Source: Erinaceus europaeus
Lineage: Eukaryota > Chordata > Mammalia > Eulipotyphla > Erinaceidae
Assembly (NCBI RefSeq): GCF_950295315.1
Contig: NC_080175.1
Location: 64,505,353-64,569,352 of the forward strand
Reading direction: 5' to 3'
Length of the DNA: 64,000 bases
Shown here: positions 38,912 to 50,059 of the stretch, piece after piece
Position numbering within the stretch: the stretch's first letter is position 1
Layout: every line of letters begins with the position of its first letter
The notes under the pieces: model-generated
The model's database searches: none
Told to the model about the DNA's origin: nothing
Seen by the model: the letters and a program-made list of their open reading frames with translations, nothing else
Program-made: the position numbers and the translations under genes

Positions 38912-39133
38912 AAATATTTTTTAGAAATTGTATCTTATTGATTTTGGATAGAGATGGAGAGAAATTGAGAGGGAAGAGGGAGATAGGAGAGAGAGGGAGA
39001 GAGAGAGAGCTGCAAAATTGCTCCACCACTTATGAAACATCCACCTTGTAGGTAGGCATTAGGGGCTTGAACTTGTGACCTTGTGCCCTATAATGTGTGC
39101 ACTCAAACACATGCAGCACCACCTGACCCCTTC
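38912..39133 (-). mobile_element. Older tRNA-derived SINE
   Basis: Antisense: GATTTTGGATAGAGATGGAG, AAATTGAGAGGGAAGAGG, GCTTGAACTTGTGACCTTG and CACCACCTGACCCC at the head. The GA-rich centre has expanded to (GA)n near 38990-39010. Confidence 0.82.
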
Positions 39134-40765
39134 ACTTGTAATTTTAATGGATAAATGTAAACACCTTTCAACATAAAATACATGCTTTCAAATAACATGT
39201 GTGTGTGTGTATAGACAGAGGTAGCTATGATACACATATGACATATAAGTTACCATTATCTCAGTGGCCACAAAAAATTTAAGTAGTCTTTTTTCACTAC
39301 AATGTAATAGCTAAATAATCCAGACAAAGCACAGACCTATATGAAAGAAAAGAAACATAGTAAACAAGGGAGTTTGTGAAAACAACAATGTTGAACATAG
39401 TGATTATTTCTTGTTTATCACATTGAATAAGATTTAATGTTAGATTAATATAGACATTAGTATAGTAAAAAGAATATGACTTGGTGTGTATACAACAGCA
39501 GATATCAGAGTTTTGCATTATAATTTTATAAATGTAAAACAGAAATTACATATTATTAAAATAGACATTCTGACAGTAAAATCTCAAATAGTCATGAACT
39601 TTTTATTGTAATCTCTGTTTAAAATTATAGAATATGTTCTAGAAAAAAATCTTAATTATGTTCAGTAGCTAAAAATTCTGTCTTTTTACTAATATTAAGT
39701 AATATAACTTCAAAGCCAAGAAATCAATTACTTCTGGCTAACACATTACATTTAATGTGAAAGTAATTTTGTAATTACATGTTTGTCTTAAATATTTTTC
39801 TCTATTGAAATGTCCATTTTTATATTTCTGATTTAAATTGTCAGAAGTAATTTATTCAATATTGAAAAAGAATTGAAAAAAATAAAAACATACAGAAAGC
39901 GAAAGGCAGAGAGAGATTTAATGCATTTTCTTACTCAACTTGTTCATCCAAATGACAAGAATGATTTTTGGAGCAGAATGCAAAATCTTGACAGAAACAC
40001 CACTTTCATAATCCATTTCACCTCTCTCCTGGAAACTATTAAAGAGCAATAAACCAAAAGCAAGCACACAAACAAGCAAAAAAGACTAATCAACCTTTAA
40101 ATATTGCAGTACCTATTTTTTCTTACTTAGAGTTCTCGACAAAGTAGGCAGGTAAAGGTTACCACTATAGAAACCACTGAGTAATCCAGTACGCTCCTAA
40201 GGAGTTACCATATTCTATTCTTATTTCCCATTAGAATCTAGAGTGAACTTGTGTGTTCAGATGGAAAGCCTAGACAGTAGGTCAATTCCCTAAGTAAGAT
40301 CAATTAGAAGTCTTGTAACTATCATATCAAGAAATGTCTGAGGAGTTTCAGGTAAAGTTGTGTTTTTTTTTTTTTTTTTTTTAATTTCCCCAAAGTTTCC
40401 CTGCACCTGTAGTTTCTCTGCTGATTTATGTTGGAAGATGTTGATGTCCATCTTCGGGCTTCTGTTTACACATACAGAGGGGTTGTGAATGGTGGGTGGA
40501 AAACTAGCTTTAGAACAGAAGACATCCTGACAGTGATTTTTCAGAAACATAATTTCCAAGCAGGTACCCTGGAAGAGGCAACATGATACTCAGATTTCAA
40601 AATCCTTTATTAATCTTTTCCAAGTGTCGCTAACAATTATTGCCCACTTTAATCTACTTTATTTTTGCTTAGCGAATTTTAAACAAAAGCAGTAAGAATA
40701 GGTGATGATTTTGAAAACAATATAGAAGGAGCTTTATGTTTTTTTCTCATCCTAAGAATTTGCAG
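39134..40765. other. AT-rich sequence with a 22-base T run
   Basis: Includes a poly(T) run at 40361-40382 with no recognised element attached, and a small GT repeat at 39198-39212. Nothing else is recognised. Confidence 0.55.
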
Positions 40766-41058
40766 GGGGCTGGGTGGTAGTACACTGGGTTAAGCGCACA
40801 TAGTACAAAACATTAAAAAACTCAAGGATCCTGGTTTAAGCTCTGGATCCTCACCTGCATGGGGGTTGCTTCGAAAGTGGTAGGCAGGTCTGTAGGTGTC
40901 TATCTCTCTCTCACCCTATCTTCCCCTCCCTCACAATTTCTCTTTGTTTTATCTAAAACAAAACAAAAGAAATGGGAAAAATAGCCACATGCACAGTGGG
41001 TTCCTAGTGTAGTCACTGAGTCCTAACAATATACCTGGAGGTAAAAAAAAAAAAAAAT
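40766..41058 (+). mobile_element. Long-form tRNA-derived SINE, diverged
   Basis: Plus strand: GGCTGGGTGGTAGTACACTG head, GGTTTAAGC at box B, body, CAAAAGAAATGGGAAAAATA, then the 3' domain with ATACCTGGAGG and poly(A). Confidence 0.87.
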
Positions 41059-41927
41059 TATGCAGTTACATGTGAAAATTTTCTGGTAAATTCGCTTACT
41101 ATTTATATGAATATATGACAAAACACTAATTATTAAAGCAAGTTATTTTTAGTATCTGTGTGTAAAAGAGTAATCCACATCCTTCATCCTTTTTATTTTC
41201 TTTCTTTTTCTTATTTAATAGAATGCTTGTATAAAAATAGAAATATCTTCCATATTTTCTATTTAACAGCAGTTATTCTTCCACATCAACTCTGAGAACA
41301 ATATAATGATTTTATGGTTGGGAAAGCAGTAGTTTCAGAGGAAGCATTTTTACAAATAGAGTTTCGTCTAGTGCTTCTAGTCTTTGACTCAGGATTTTTA
41401 TTCACATTATCACTATGCACTGAGTCAGTGAATGACAAATTTATACTGGCAATAGTAACCTGAGAACTCTACTACAGGAAATGTCACTCTTCATTACATA
41501 CGACCCTTAATTTATTTCATGTTTATCAATTTCTGGTTTGAAATATGCCTGGAAATAGAATGGAATTATCTGACCTTTATAACAAAGACAAGTTATACAT
41601 GAATAAGGATTTGTATGTATATGAAACTATGATAAGCAGACATTACTCAGTTACTCAATAACTCTTGTTTCAAAAATATTCTGGAGGTTTCAGATAGATT
41701 TATATAGTATAAAAAACAACAGGATAAATAACATTAAAAATTAGGTGACATAGGGCTGGCAAGATAGAAGGCTCTTGTATAGTACTTAAAAAATCAAAGA
41801 CTTCACTGGGAAAGCTTAGCACAGGTTAAAAAAACCAAGGTTCATTACATGTTGGGTGTTTAGGTATGGCAAGGAGGCAAATATCAGCTAGTTTTTATGA
41901 GCAGAGAGGCATGAGTCTTGTAAGTTA
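41059..41927. other. AT-rich sequence, nothing recognised
   Basis: 41750-41780 (GGGCTGGCAAGATAGAAGG) faintly resembles a SINE head but no body follows. Confidence 0.5.
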
Positions 41928-42196
41928 ACTTTTTTTGTTTGTTTTGTTGTTGTTGCTGTTGCCCTTGTTGTAGTTGTTATTGTTGTCATAGCTATTATTT
42001 TTATTGGATAGGACAGAAAAGTGGAAAGAGGAGGGGAAGACAGAGGAGGGGAGAAAGACACCTGTAGACCTGCTTCACTGCTAGCTAAGCAACTCCCTGC
42101 AGGTGGGGAGCCGGGGCTCGAACCTGGATCCTTCAGCCTGCCCTTGAGCTTTGTGCCATGTGTATTTAACCCACTGCACTACTACCCAGCCCCCCC
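41928..42196 (-). mobile_element. tRNA-derived SINE
   Basis: Antisense copy: TTGTTGTTG-rich tail end, GGATAGGACAGAAAAGTGGA, CCTGCAGGTGGGGAGCCGGG, GGCTCGAACCTGGATCC (box B complement) and head to 42196. Confidence 0.9.
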
Positions 42197-42320
42197 CTTT
42201 TTTTTTTACCAGAACACTGCTCAGCTCTGGCTTATGGTGGTGTGGGGGATTGAACCAGGGACTTGAGAGCCTCAGGCATGAAAGTCTCTTTGCATAACCA
42301 TTATGCTATACCCCCACACC
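42197..42320 (-). mobile_element. Second, shorter tRNA-like SINE family
   Basis: Antisense order: poly(T), ACCAGAACACTGCTCAGCTC, GGGGGATTGAACCAGGGACT, GCATAACCATTATGCTAT. On the minus strand the head contains ATAGCATAATGGTTATGC, a box A-like stretch, and box B GGTTCAATCCC. This family is distinct from the common SINE and abuts one. Confidence 0.82.
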
Positions 42321-42654
42321 AAGCTCCCCTTTTAAACTAATTTTACCAGAGCTGAGCTTCACATGTATAGGTCCAGGGAGGAGTGGCCATGGCAGGTCCT
42401 GGGAAAGAGAGGAAGGGTTTACAGGAAGAGAATGAACCAGGAAATGGGTTATGCAGCAGAATTCAGCTACATGTGTTCAGTCTCCCAGGAAGGGCAGCAT
42501 AGCTGGGTCTCAACAGAAGGAAAGCAAAGGAAAATATGCCCACTTCTGGGCGCTTAAATAAATTAGGAAGCATCCACAATCCCTTATGCATAAGTTTGTG
42601 TGGGATGATGTCAGCCATATGCTAATTATGTCCCAAAATACTATTCACATGCTG
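42321..42654. other. Unassigned, moderately GC-rich stretch
   Basis: Carries a 64-codon frame (42363-42557) with no recognisable product. It could be a decayed LTR but there is no supporting edge or motif. Confidence 0.45.
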
Positions 42655-42835
42655 TGTCATAATAATCTTGATTTGTCATGCAAATATCCAAGGGTTGAAT
42701 CTCTGGCCCTATGGCACTAGGGGAAGCTTCTGTGTTGTAATGCTTCTCCATCTACCTTTGTCTCTCCTTTTCTATCTGAAAAATTCAAACCTGAACAGAG
42801 AAGCCCCATAAACGACAAAAAAGAAAACAAAATCA
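42655..42835 (+). mobile_element. Decayed SINE related to the second family
   Basis: GGTTGAATCTCTGGCCC at box B, CTAGGGGAAGCTTCTGTGTT, TTTGTCTCTCCTTTTCTATC, CTGAAAAATTCAAACCTG and an A-rich end. The head is barely recognisable. Confidence 0.55.
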
Positions 42836-43734
42836 TCCTAACTGTACAGCAATAAGTTCAAATATACATGTGCAAACTCATGTATGAATGTATTTTTATT
42901 CCAAAGCACCTGCCCATACAAAGAAATGTAACTCCTACATTTCATAAAACTGAATAAAAATGACTCATGAGGAGACTGGACATTGGGAATTATTAGTCCT
43001 AGATGATTTATAAAAATATGACATCTTTAAACAGTTTCATTGTCTGTAAAATGGTGATTTGAGTGACTTTTATTTTCCAGAAGTTTTTCTTGTGATTTTA
43101 TCAGAAAACAGCCAAAGATTAACTAATAGCTCTTTAACAATTAGTACATATTCATGTTTAACTGAAGTAGTATCTTTTATTAGAAAAAGAGCAATGCAGA
43201 AGTTCTTCAAGTACTACGTTTGTTTTACCCAAAAATATTGTACAGTAAAATGGATTGATTAGCTGTACTAGTCTGGAAAGTTAATCAAATAATAGGATAG
43301 TTAAATGGTGGTATTTTGCGTTCTGTCATAAAATTATCCAATAAGACAAGAACATAGTGGTCAGGGCCAGAAATCATAATTATCATTATAACAGCATTGA
43401 ACACACTTCCAGGGAAGCAGACTGTTTTAAACTGTGGCACAAACCTCTCTTCTGGCAATCAGTCTTGGCTGACATAATGAGACACAGTGAAGCCCTGAAC
43501 ACATGGAACCACAGTACTTAACTTGTTCAACCATGCCTGTAACAATTCAATTAGGGAATCCCTGTGGGCATTCTGTACTAAAGAAGATTATCCAGGAATA
43601 TTTTTACTAAGCTTATTTTCTAATCACGTTTTCCAAATGTAACAATTTATACATGAGAAAACCATTGCCCTTGTCAAAAAGAAGTATCAATGTTATTAAA
43701 AAATCCCATATGTCTCCATTCCTAAATTTGTATG
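42836..43734. other. AT-rich sequence, nothing recognised
   Basis: No coding or repeat feature that I can name. Confidence 0.5.
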
Positions 43735-44165
43735 AGGTAGTGATTTTGTTGAATATCTCAGTATCTATGTTCACCAAGCATAATTGTCTCTGGTTATCTT
43801 TCTTTAGTTACATCTGCCTGCTGTTGATATCAGGTTGATGTTGGCTTTGTAGAAGGTGTTGAGGAGTATTCATATATCTTCAATATTTTGAAAAAGCTTG
43901 AGGAGTATAGGCGATAGTTCCTTCTTAAAGGTCTTGTAGAATTCATTTGTAAAGGGAGCCCCACCTTGTAGCACCCCATCGGAGGAGTGGATTGGTGGTG
44001 CAGACATAGAGTCCCAGCGATAGCCCGGAAGAAAAAAAAAAAAGAATTCATTTGTAAGACCATCTGGGCCTGCTGGGCCTGAGCTTTTGTTATTACAGAA
44101 TTTTTTGATTACTGTTTCTTTTTATTTTTGCTGTAATTAGTTTATGTGAGCTGCTTTTCCTGGTC
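43735..44165 (-). mobile_element. Old L1 ORF2 fragment carrying a 90-bp insertion
   Basis: Antisense ORF2 (RT region) collinear with about 7370-7620 of L1-A: CTATGTTCACC, GGTTGATGTTGGCTTTGTAG, AAAGGTCTTGTAGAATTCAT, GACCATCTGGGCC. Interrupted at 43953-44042 by a SINE-derived insertion. Confidence 0.82.
43953..44042 (+). mobile_element. 90-bp SINE-tail insertion with 15-bp TSD
   Basis: The 3' domain of the long SINE (GGAGTGGATTGGTGGTGCAG to GATAGCCCGGAAG) plus poly(A), preceded by 27 bp of uncertain origin. An exact 15-bp repeat AGAATTCATTTGTAA flanks it at 43938-43952 and 44043-44057, so this truncated or internally deleted form inserted as it stands. Confidence 0.85.
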
Positions 44166-45511
44166 AAAATATAAATTTTTAACTCTATCTTCTTAAGTAG
44201 TGAATGGTGGTGATATAACAAATAACTAAAATTTCCAAATTTAAGTCAGTGTGAATTAGACTTTATTTAGTTGCTCATTTTATGCCCTAGGCAAAAATTC
44301 CTTCTATTTGTATGAAAAGTGAGTGGCATTCTTTTTAGCTAGTTCATAAATTACATTAGGTACCAAAGGGATCCAAATTTTCTAGACTAAACCTAGACTT
44401 CACTACTAAAAATCTATGTCATTTTCATGACATATCAAGCAATCAAATAACTACTAAAGGAGACCAAGTGATAAATGACACCTTTTCCCTAGTTCCTCTG
44501 ACAAAGAAGAAAAGTGAAAACGTAATCTGTATTATGAAACTAAAGATAAATGATATAATCACATAAAATACATATTTAAGATCTTTGTGTTACATTCTTC
44601 ATTTTGGATAGAATCACAATGATAGTGGTAGCACCTGTGTGTAACTGCACTGTGTGCTAACTTTTGCAGAGAATTTTTTATTGATCACACATCACAAATA
44701 CTGCAATTAAATTTTCACATACAGACAAGATCATATATAAATTAATTGCAAAATTTTACATGTAGGCAGATCAATACACAAACTTCAGCAAGAACTCCCA
44801 ACTAGAAATTAGAAAGTAACCTAATTACCATCACTAAATCTCTACTTGCTTCTAATTCTATATTTTAGCCACTAAAAGATGTAATGTAGACAGGTTTAAA
44901 ATCACACCATTATCTTAAGGCAGAATTAAGCCAGACTTTTGATTAGTCATCATGTTTTCAAACAATTCATAAATTTTGTTAATTTATTATCAGGCATCAG
45001 CAGTTTGATAAGCAGAAATCTTAGCCAGAGTTTCCTCAGTTTTAAGTCACCTATAACTTTTCAAATAAAATGACTTTCAAAATGGAAGCAATACTAGGTC
45101 AAATTGTAGACAACATTTACTAAACATAGTGACTGAATGACAGACAGACACCATTATGACAGTTTTGACTGTACAAATATTACTATGTTTAATTTGGAAC
45201 AGGTAAATATTATAGTAGTCAAATGATTTAATTAGTTAATGAACAGTATTGAATTATATTACATACAATTGTTCTGGATATATTTAACATATTAAGAAAA
45301 TTTTAAGTATGTGCTTTCAAACTTAAAAATTTATCTTTGTATACATCATAAAATTTTGTATATGTTGATTCATAGGATTCACTGTGCAATTTAATAAGAG
45401 ATTAGTGCAATTAAACTTTAGAAAATAAACTTAGTTGTCCTTAGCCATTTAGTTCTAAAAGACAGGGAATTATTTACTCTTTTGCTTCTCTGTTTTGTTC
45501 AGGTGGTGGTT
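44166..45511. other. AT-rich sequence, nothing recognised
   Basis: 1.3 kb of AT-rich sequence with no frame or repeat recognised. Confidence 0.55.
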
Positions 45512-45514
45512 GAT

Positions 45515-45559
<45 letters not shown>

Positions 45560-45597
45560 ATGTATATACATATATATATATACATATATATATATAA
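45512..45597. repeat. (AT)n-rich tract
   Basis: Imperfect AT/TATATG tract of about 85 bp. Confidence 0.93.
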
Positions 45598-45913
45598 TCA
45601 GCACTTAGTAAGTCAGCAAGTTCTATGCAATTGATTCTCATATCTGTTGAACTGAAATTATGATAGTTGTGTTTATCCAAGTATATTTTGTGTGTCTGTG
45701 CAGGTGTATATATTATGGGCTTAAATAAAAATATCTGTATTGATCCTACCATTTATTCTACTATGTACAGATTTCAATGATTAAGATCTAAAGATCTCAT
45801 AATCACAGTCTTTCCAGAAGTGAGAATGAGTATGTACAGTCATGTGTGAAAGCTGTTGTGAAATCATATTTTCCAGAACGACATTGGACCACAGATATCT
45901 TCTCAATATTTTA

Positions 45914-46438
45914 TTTTATTAAATATTTATTTGTAATTTTATTTATTTATCTTCCCTTTTGTTGCTCTTGTTGTCTTTTTATTGTTGTAGTTATTGTTGT
46001 TGTGGTTGATGTCGTCGTGGTTGGATAGGACAGAGAGAAATGGAGAGAGGAGGGGAAGACAGAGAGGAGGAGAGAAAGACAGACACCTGCAGATCTGCTT
46101 CACCGCCTATGAAGCGACTCCCCTGTAGGTGGGGAGCCGGGGGCTCGAACCGGGATCCTCATGCCGGTCCTTGCGCTTAGCGCCACCTGCGCTTTCTTCT
46201 TCTAGTGTTTGCCCTTCTTCCGTAGCCAGTCAACAGAGTCAGGTTGAAAGCTGTCCGGAGCTGCTTGTTGCTGGCTTTGAAAGTGACTGGGATCCATGTG
46301 GATTCAGTCGGCTAGGAAGGATCGTCAGTTTCCCCAATGAATGGGTACTCACGGGATGCACCACGAGAAGGTCGATCCAATGCATCCCACCACTTGCGCT
46401 TAACCCACTGCGCTACCACCCGGCTCCCTCGCTCCCTC
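45914..46438 (-). mobile_element. tRNA-derived SINE split by a Vingi-derived element
   Basis: The minus-strand SINE occupies 45914-46194 and resumes at 46402-46427 (antisense AACCCACTGCGCTACCACCC). The outer TSD is TTCTCAATATTTTA at 45900-45913 versus TTCTCAACATTTTA at 46439-46452 (one mismatch). Box B complement GGCTCGAACCGGGATCC is well kept. Confidence 0.92.
46195..46389 (-). mobile_element. 195-bp non-autonomous Vingi derivative
   Basis: On the minus strand it runs from about TGGGATGCATTGGATCGACC to a 3' end GGCAAACACTAGAAGAAGA. The last 54 bp equal the Vingi 3' end at 26580-26633 except for small changes. The rest is unrelated to the ORF and is presumably the Vingi 5' region joined by internal deletion. 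It sits inside a SINE with TSD CCACCTGCGCTT (46183-46194) versus CCACTTGCGCTT (46390-46401). It has no coding capacity. Confidence 0.9.
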
Positions 46439-46519
46439 TTCTCAACATTTTAAAGAATTAAGACTACATTTAAGCGAAGATGTTTCCAACATGCTATCCC
46501 TAAAGAAGACTTAAAACGG

Positions 46520-46756
46520 AGGCCTGAGGTAGCTCAATGGGTTAAGCGTTTGTGGCCCCATCCACAGGCAGTGAACAGGTCTGCAGGTGTCTATCTTTCT
46601 CTCCCTCTCTCTGTCTTCCCTCCTCTCTCCATTTCTCTCTGTCAAATCCAACAACAGCAACATCATCAACAACAATAACAATAACTACAACAATAAAACA
46701 ACAAGGGCAACAAAAGGGAAAATAAACACATAAATATAGTAAAAAAAAAAAAAAGA
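46520..46756 (+). mobile_element. SINE with deleted box B region
   Basis: Head GGTAGCTCAATGGGTTAAGC is joined directly to GTGAACAGGTCTGCAGGTGT, so about 75 bp including box B is missing. Then a normal body, CAACAACAGCAACATCATCA and poly(A). Confidence 0.87.
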
Positions 46757-48221
46757 CAAAAAAGCAGACTAAACACTTTAATATGCTGTCCAAATGATTC
46801 TGGAACCTAAAAATATCCTCTAAACTGTGCCCATGGCAGTTATTTCCTGTATGAGTGAAGTTGACCCCAAATTACACTTTTGATGGGATGTACATTTGTT
46901 TCATCTGTCTGTAAAAGAGTATATTTGGCTTACTTTAGCAAAATGAAGTTTCTAAAGAGAATGATTTTTCTGAATAATTGGAATCAATTATTTCTTTAGA
47001 GTTATATTCTTATGAAATTAATAAAAGTTTTGAAGACATATTTTTGTGCATCTTTTCCTATATTAAGCACTTGCTTGTGATGCCTGTCTGGACTGACTGC
47101 TGCTGATATAAAATGTGTGAAGCTGCCTGGTAACCTATTCCTATTCTAAAGGAAATTAGAGAACTAACTGCCACCGACTTAACAAAATATGTATTTATGC
47201 ATTCAGAAATTAGTAAGACAAAAGTATTCCATTTTACTTGTATGCAGTTATATTTAATACAAATTACTACACTACAGTTTATCCATGTGCAGAATACTGA
47301 CTGTGTTTGTTCACTGGGATATTCCGTATATGAAAGGAAAGACTATCCTGGACACCATTCATTCGAAGGGACAAAATGAATAGTTATGTTTGATCAAGGA
47401 TAATGCAGCTGTGCTATAGAAGAGACTTCTTTTCAAATATATTATCTATTACTCTATGTGTCTTTTTTTTTTGCCCTAATTGAATTTATAATTGAGTCCT
47501 AGTACAATGGCATTGCAATTATTAGCCAAGAGAAATGTGAAAAAAAAACTAGTTTAATAAAAATGATAAAGTGACTTTGTGGTATAGTTGATATTATTAT
47601 GGTTACTTTGGAAGAATGAACCTTTGTACTAGTGTTTTGGGATCCTCGGGAGAAAAATATTTTCTGCAAAGACAGTATACTGGTTTCATCATCATTTGTA
47701 ACTGTCCTGATCATAGGTTCTGGAAGCATCAGTATGCTGACAATTTCTTTGAGAATAATTAGTACCTTCAATATTATAGTATAATAAATGGATGTTGTGA
47801 TTCCAACAGGAGTTTGAGACAATTAGCATATGAATGACATCAGTCTTGAATGGACATCAGCCTTGGCAATAGAGCATGCAGTGATCTGTGCAGGCACATG
47901 GTGAACTATGGGTGAATCCAGTCTGTGCAGGTCTACAAGTCATTGTGGGTGGGCTGAATAGATGAAAAAGGCACAGTCAGCCAAAATTCTACTCTTTGGC
48001 TGCTGCCCCTTCTCCTGGTAAGACACATATCAGTGGAGACTGTTTGAGGTGTCTGCAACCACAGTTAGTCCTCCTGTGAACTGAACACATGTGACTCAGC
48101 TAGCTGGTAAACTCTTAAGACTTCCCTATAGCTATGAGTAACCTATACTTCAGCTGATAATTGGTTGTCTCATGGGACTGAACTTTTGATAACTGTTGAT
48201 AGACTTCATGGACATTGCATA
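46757..48221. other. Unassigned sequence
   Basis: 47840-48110 is less AT-rich than its surroundings and may be an old element, but I recognise no family. No gene. Confidence 0.5.
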
Positions 48222-48467
48222 TTTTTTTAAATTTATTCCCTTTTGTTGCCTTTATTGTTTTATTGTTGCAGATATTGTTGACATTGTTGGAAAGGACACA
48301 GATAAATAGAGAGAGGAGGGAAAGACAGAGAGGGGGAGAGAAAGACAGACACCTGCACACCCGCTTCACCACTTGTGAAGTGACTTCTCTACAGGTGGGG
48401 ATCCTTAGCTAGTCCTTGCACTTTGCGCCACCTACGCTTAAACTGCTGCAATAACACCGGACTCCAG
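48222..48467 (-). mobile_element. tRNA-derived SINE, box B lost
   Basis: Antisense: TTGTTGCCTTTATTGTTTTA, GAGGAGGGAAAGACAGAGAG, CTACAGGTGGGGATCCTTAG (the box B segment is deleted), GCACTTTGCGCCACCTACGC, head to 48467. Confidence 0.86.
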
Positions 48468-48654
48468 GACCTAGCGTATTCTTAACCCCTTATGATAATT
48501 GCTTATTTTGCAGTACCTAAAATATATCTCCCATAGTTTCGTACTGCCCTAATAAACCTATTGTTTAAACCAGTTCACAGCACTCTTCAGACAATCTTTT
48601 AAGCACTCCAGCACAAAACCCCTTTTAAGTTTCTAATTTCAACAAATGAAAAAG

Positions 48655-48945
48655 TGGGACCTGGTGGTGATGCACCCAGTTAAGTGCACATAGTACTATA
48701 CACAGAACTCAAGTTCAAGCCCCAGTTTCCTACCGGCAACAAGGATGCTTTATGAGTGGTGAAGCAGGTCAGTAAGTATCTGTCTTTCTCTCTCCCTCTC
48801 TAGCTCTTCCTCCCTTCTCAATTTCTCTCTGTTATATCAAATAAAATAGAGAGAGAGGGGGAGAAGACAAACATGACTACTGGAAGTGGTAGATTCATAG
48901 TGCCTGCACTAAGCCCCAGCAATAATCCTGGAGGCAAAAGAAGCA
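48655..48945 (+). mobile_element. Long-form SINE, diverged
   Basis: Plus strand: ACCTGGTGGTGATGCACCC head, CAAGTTCAAGCCCC at box B, GGTGAAGCAGGTCAGTAAG, TTTCTCTCTGTTATATCAA, and the 3' domain CTAAGCCCCAGCAATAATCC with TGGAGG at the end. Confidence 0.87.
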
Positions 48946-48954
48946 AAAAAGAAA

Positions 48955-49032
48955 GAAGGAGGAGGAGGAGGAGGAGGAGGAAGAGAAGGAGAGGGAGGAG
49001 AAGGAGAAGGAGAGGAGAGGAAGAAGGAGAAG
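48955..49032. repeat. (GGA)n polypurine tract
   Basis: GGA/GAAGGA repeats grown from the tail of the preceding SINE. The Arg/Glu-rich and Ser/Leu-rich frames across it are artefacts. Confidence 0.93.
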
Positions 49033-49551
49033 CAACAGCAAAAAGAACATTTTAATGACTACACACAGGTCAAAAATGCTAATCACTATTTGATGGGACA
49101 CACCTAGAGCAGTTTCTGAAATGTTTTCAATTAATTTGGAAAGTTTGTAATCATGAATGAGGTGACAATTAGACAAATGCAGATCAAACTGGCAAAGTAT
49201 TGATCATGTGTGAGTATGTGTGTGTGGCATTTGTAATTACTCTAAATATTTTGATGACTATCAGGACTCTCTTTGAAGTCCCCTGCTTTATGCAGTTCAT
49301 TTCAACTATGAGTCCAACCAGGAGCAGCCAAAGCATAAGATTACTGGGACCAGCAATTGTTTGCAAGTTGATAGTGCATGTGACTCTGGTACCTATAGTT
49401 CTAGTATTAGGTACATGGGGTCTGGCCTCAAGTTAGAAATACACCTAGGAATTTAGGAAGGTCTAAGTTTAACTTTAGTTTTACTGCATTTACTTGTTTG
49501 ATGATCTGATGTAGGTTGTCATAATAACAGTCATTATCCTTTAGTCATATA
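49033..49551. other. Unassigned sequence
   Basis: No gene or repeat recognised. Confidence 0.5.
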
Positions 49552-49762
49552 TATTTTTATCTTGATTTATTTGATAGACAGCCAGATATTGAATGGGGAG
49601 GAGATAATGCAGAGGGAGATAAACAGAGAGACATCCGCACACCTGTTTAGTTTAACCACTCCTGAAGTTGTCCCCCTTAAGGTGGGGATCAGAGGCTTGA
49701 ACCTTGGTCCTTGAGCATGGTAACACATACATTCAACCAGGTGCACCACCACCCAGCCCCCT
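49552..49762 (-). mobile_element. Older tRNA-derived SINE
   Basis: Antisense: ATTTGATAGACAGCCAGATA, AAGGTGGGGATCAGAGGC, TTGAACCTTGGTCCTTGAGC, GTGCACCACCACCCAGCCCC head. Confidence 0.82.
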
Positions 49763-49850
49763 TTCTTGGACAATAGTATACAGCCTTTATTCTAAAGATT
49801 ATAGAGGGATAACAATAATATCAGAGCTGTAAGAAGAGATTACAAGATAC

Positions 49851-49853
<3 letters not shown>

Positions 49854-49911
<58 letters not shown>
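49854..49911. repeat. (GT)29 microsatellite
   Basis: 58 bp of uninterrupted GT. Potential Z-DNA former and a likely polymorphic marker. Confidence 0.97.
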
Positions 49912-49914
<3 letters not shown>

Positions 49915-50059
49915 GTTATTTGAGCAGATAGAGTGATTAAGAGAAATGAAATCGGGCCTATGAGAGGAAGGTGTCTCAGCCCAAGTAGTAAACATTGGAT
50001 TAGGCAATTCATGATGCCTTCTTTAGGCCTTTCTATTTGCTTTCAGAGATTACTAGGTC

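Noticed and set aside
40290..40559. 89-codon minus-strand frame
   Set aside because: Contains a poly-Lys run from the poly(T) tract and has no recognisable domain; treated as chance.
48873..49176. Arg-rich (plus) and Leu/Ser-rich (minus) frames
   Set aside because: Both cross the (GGA)n tract at a SINE tail.
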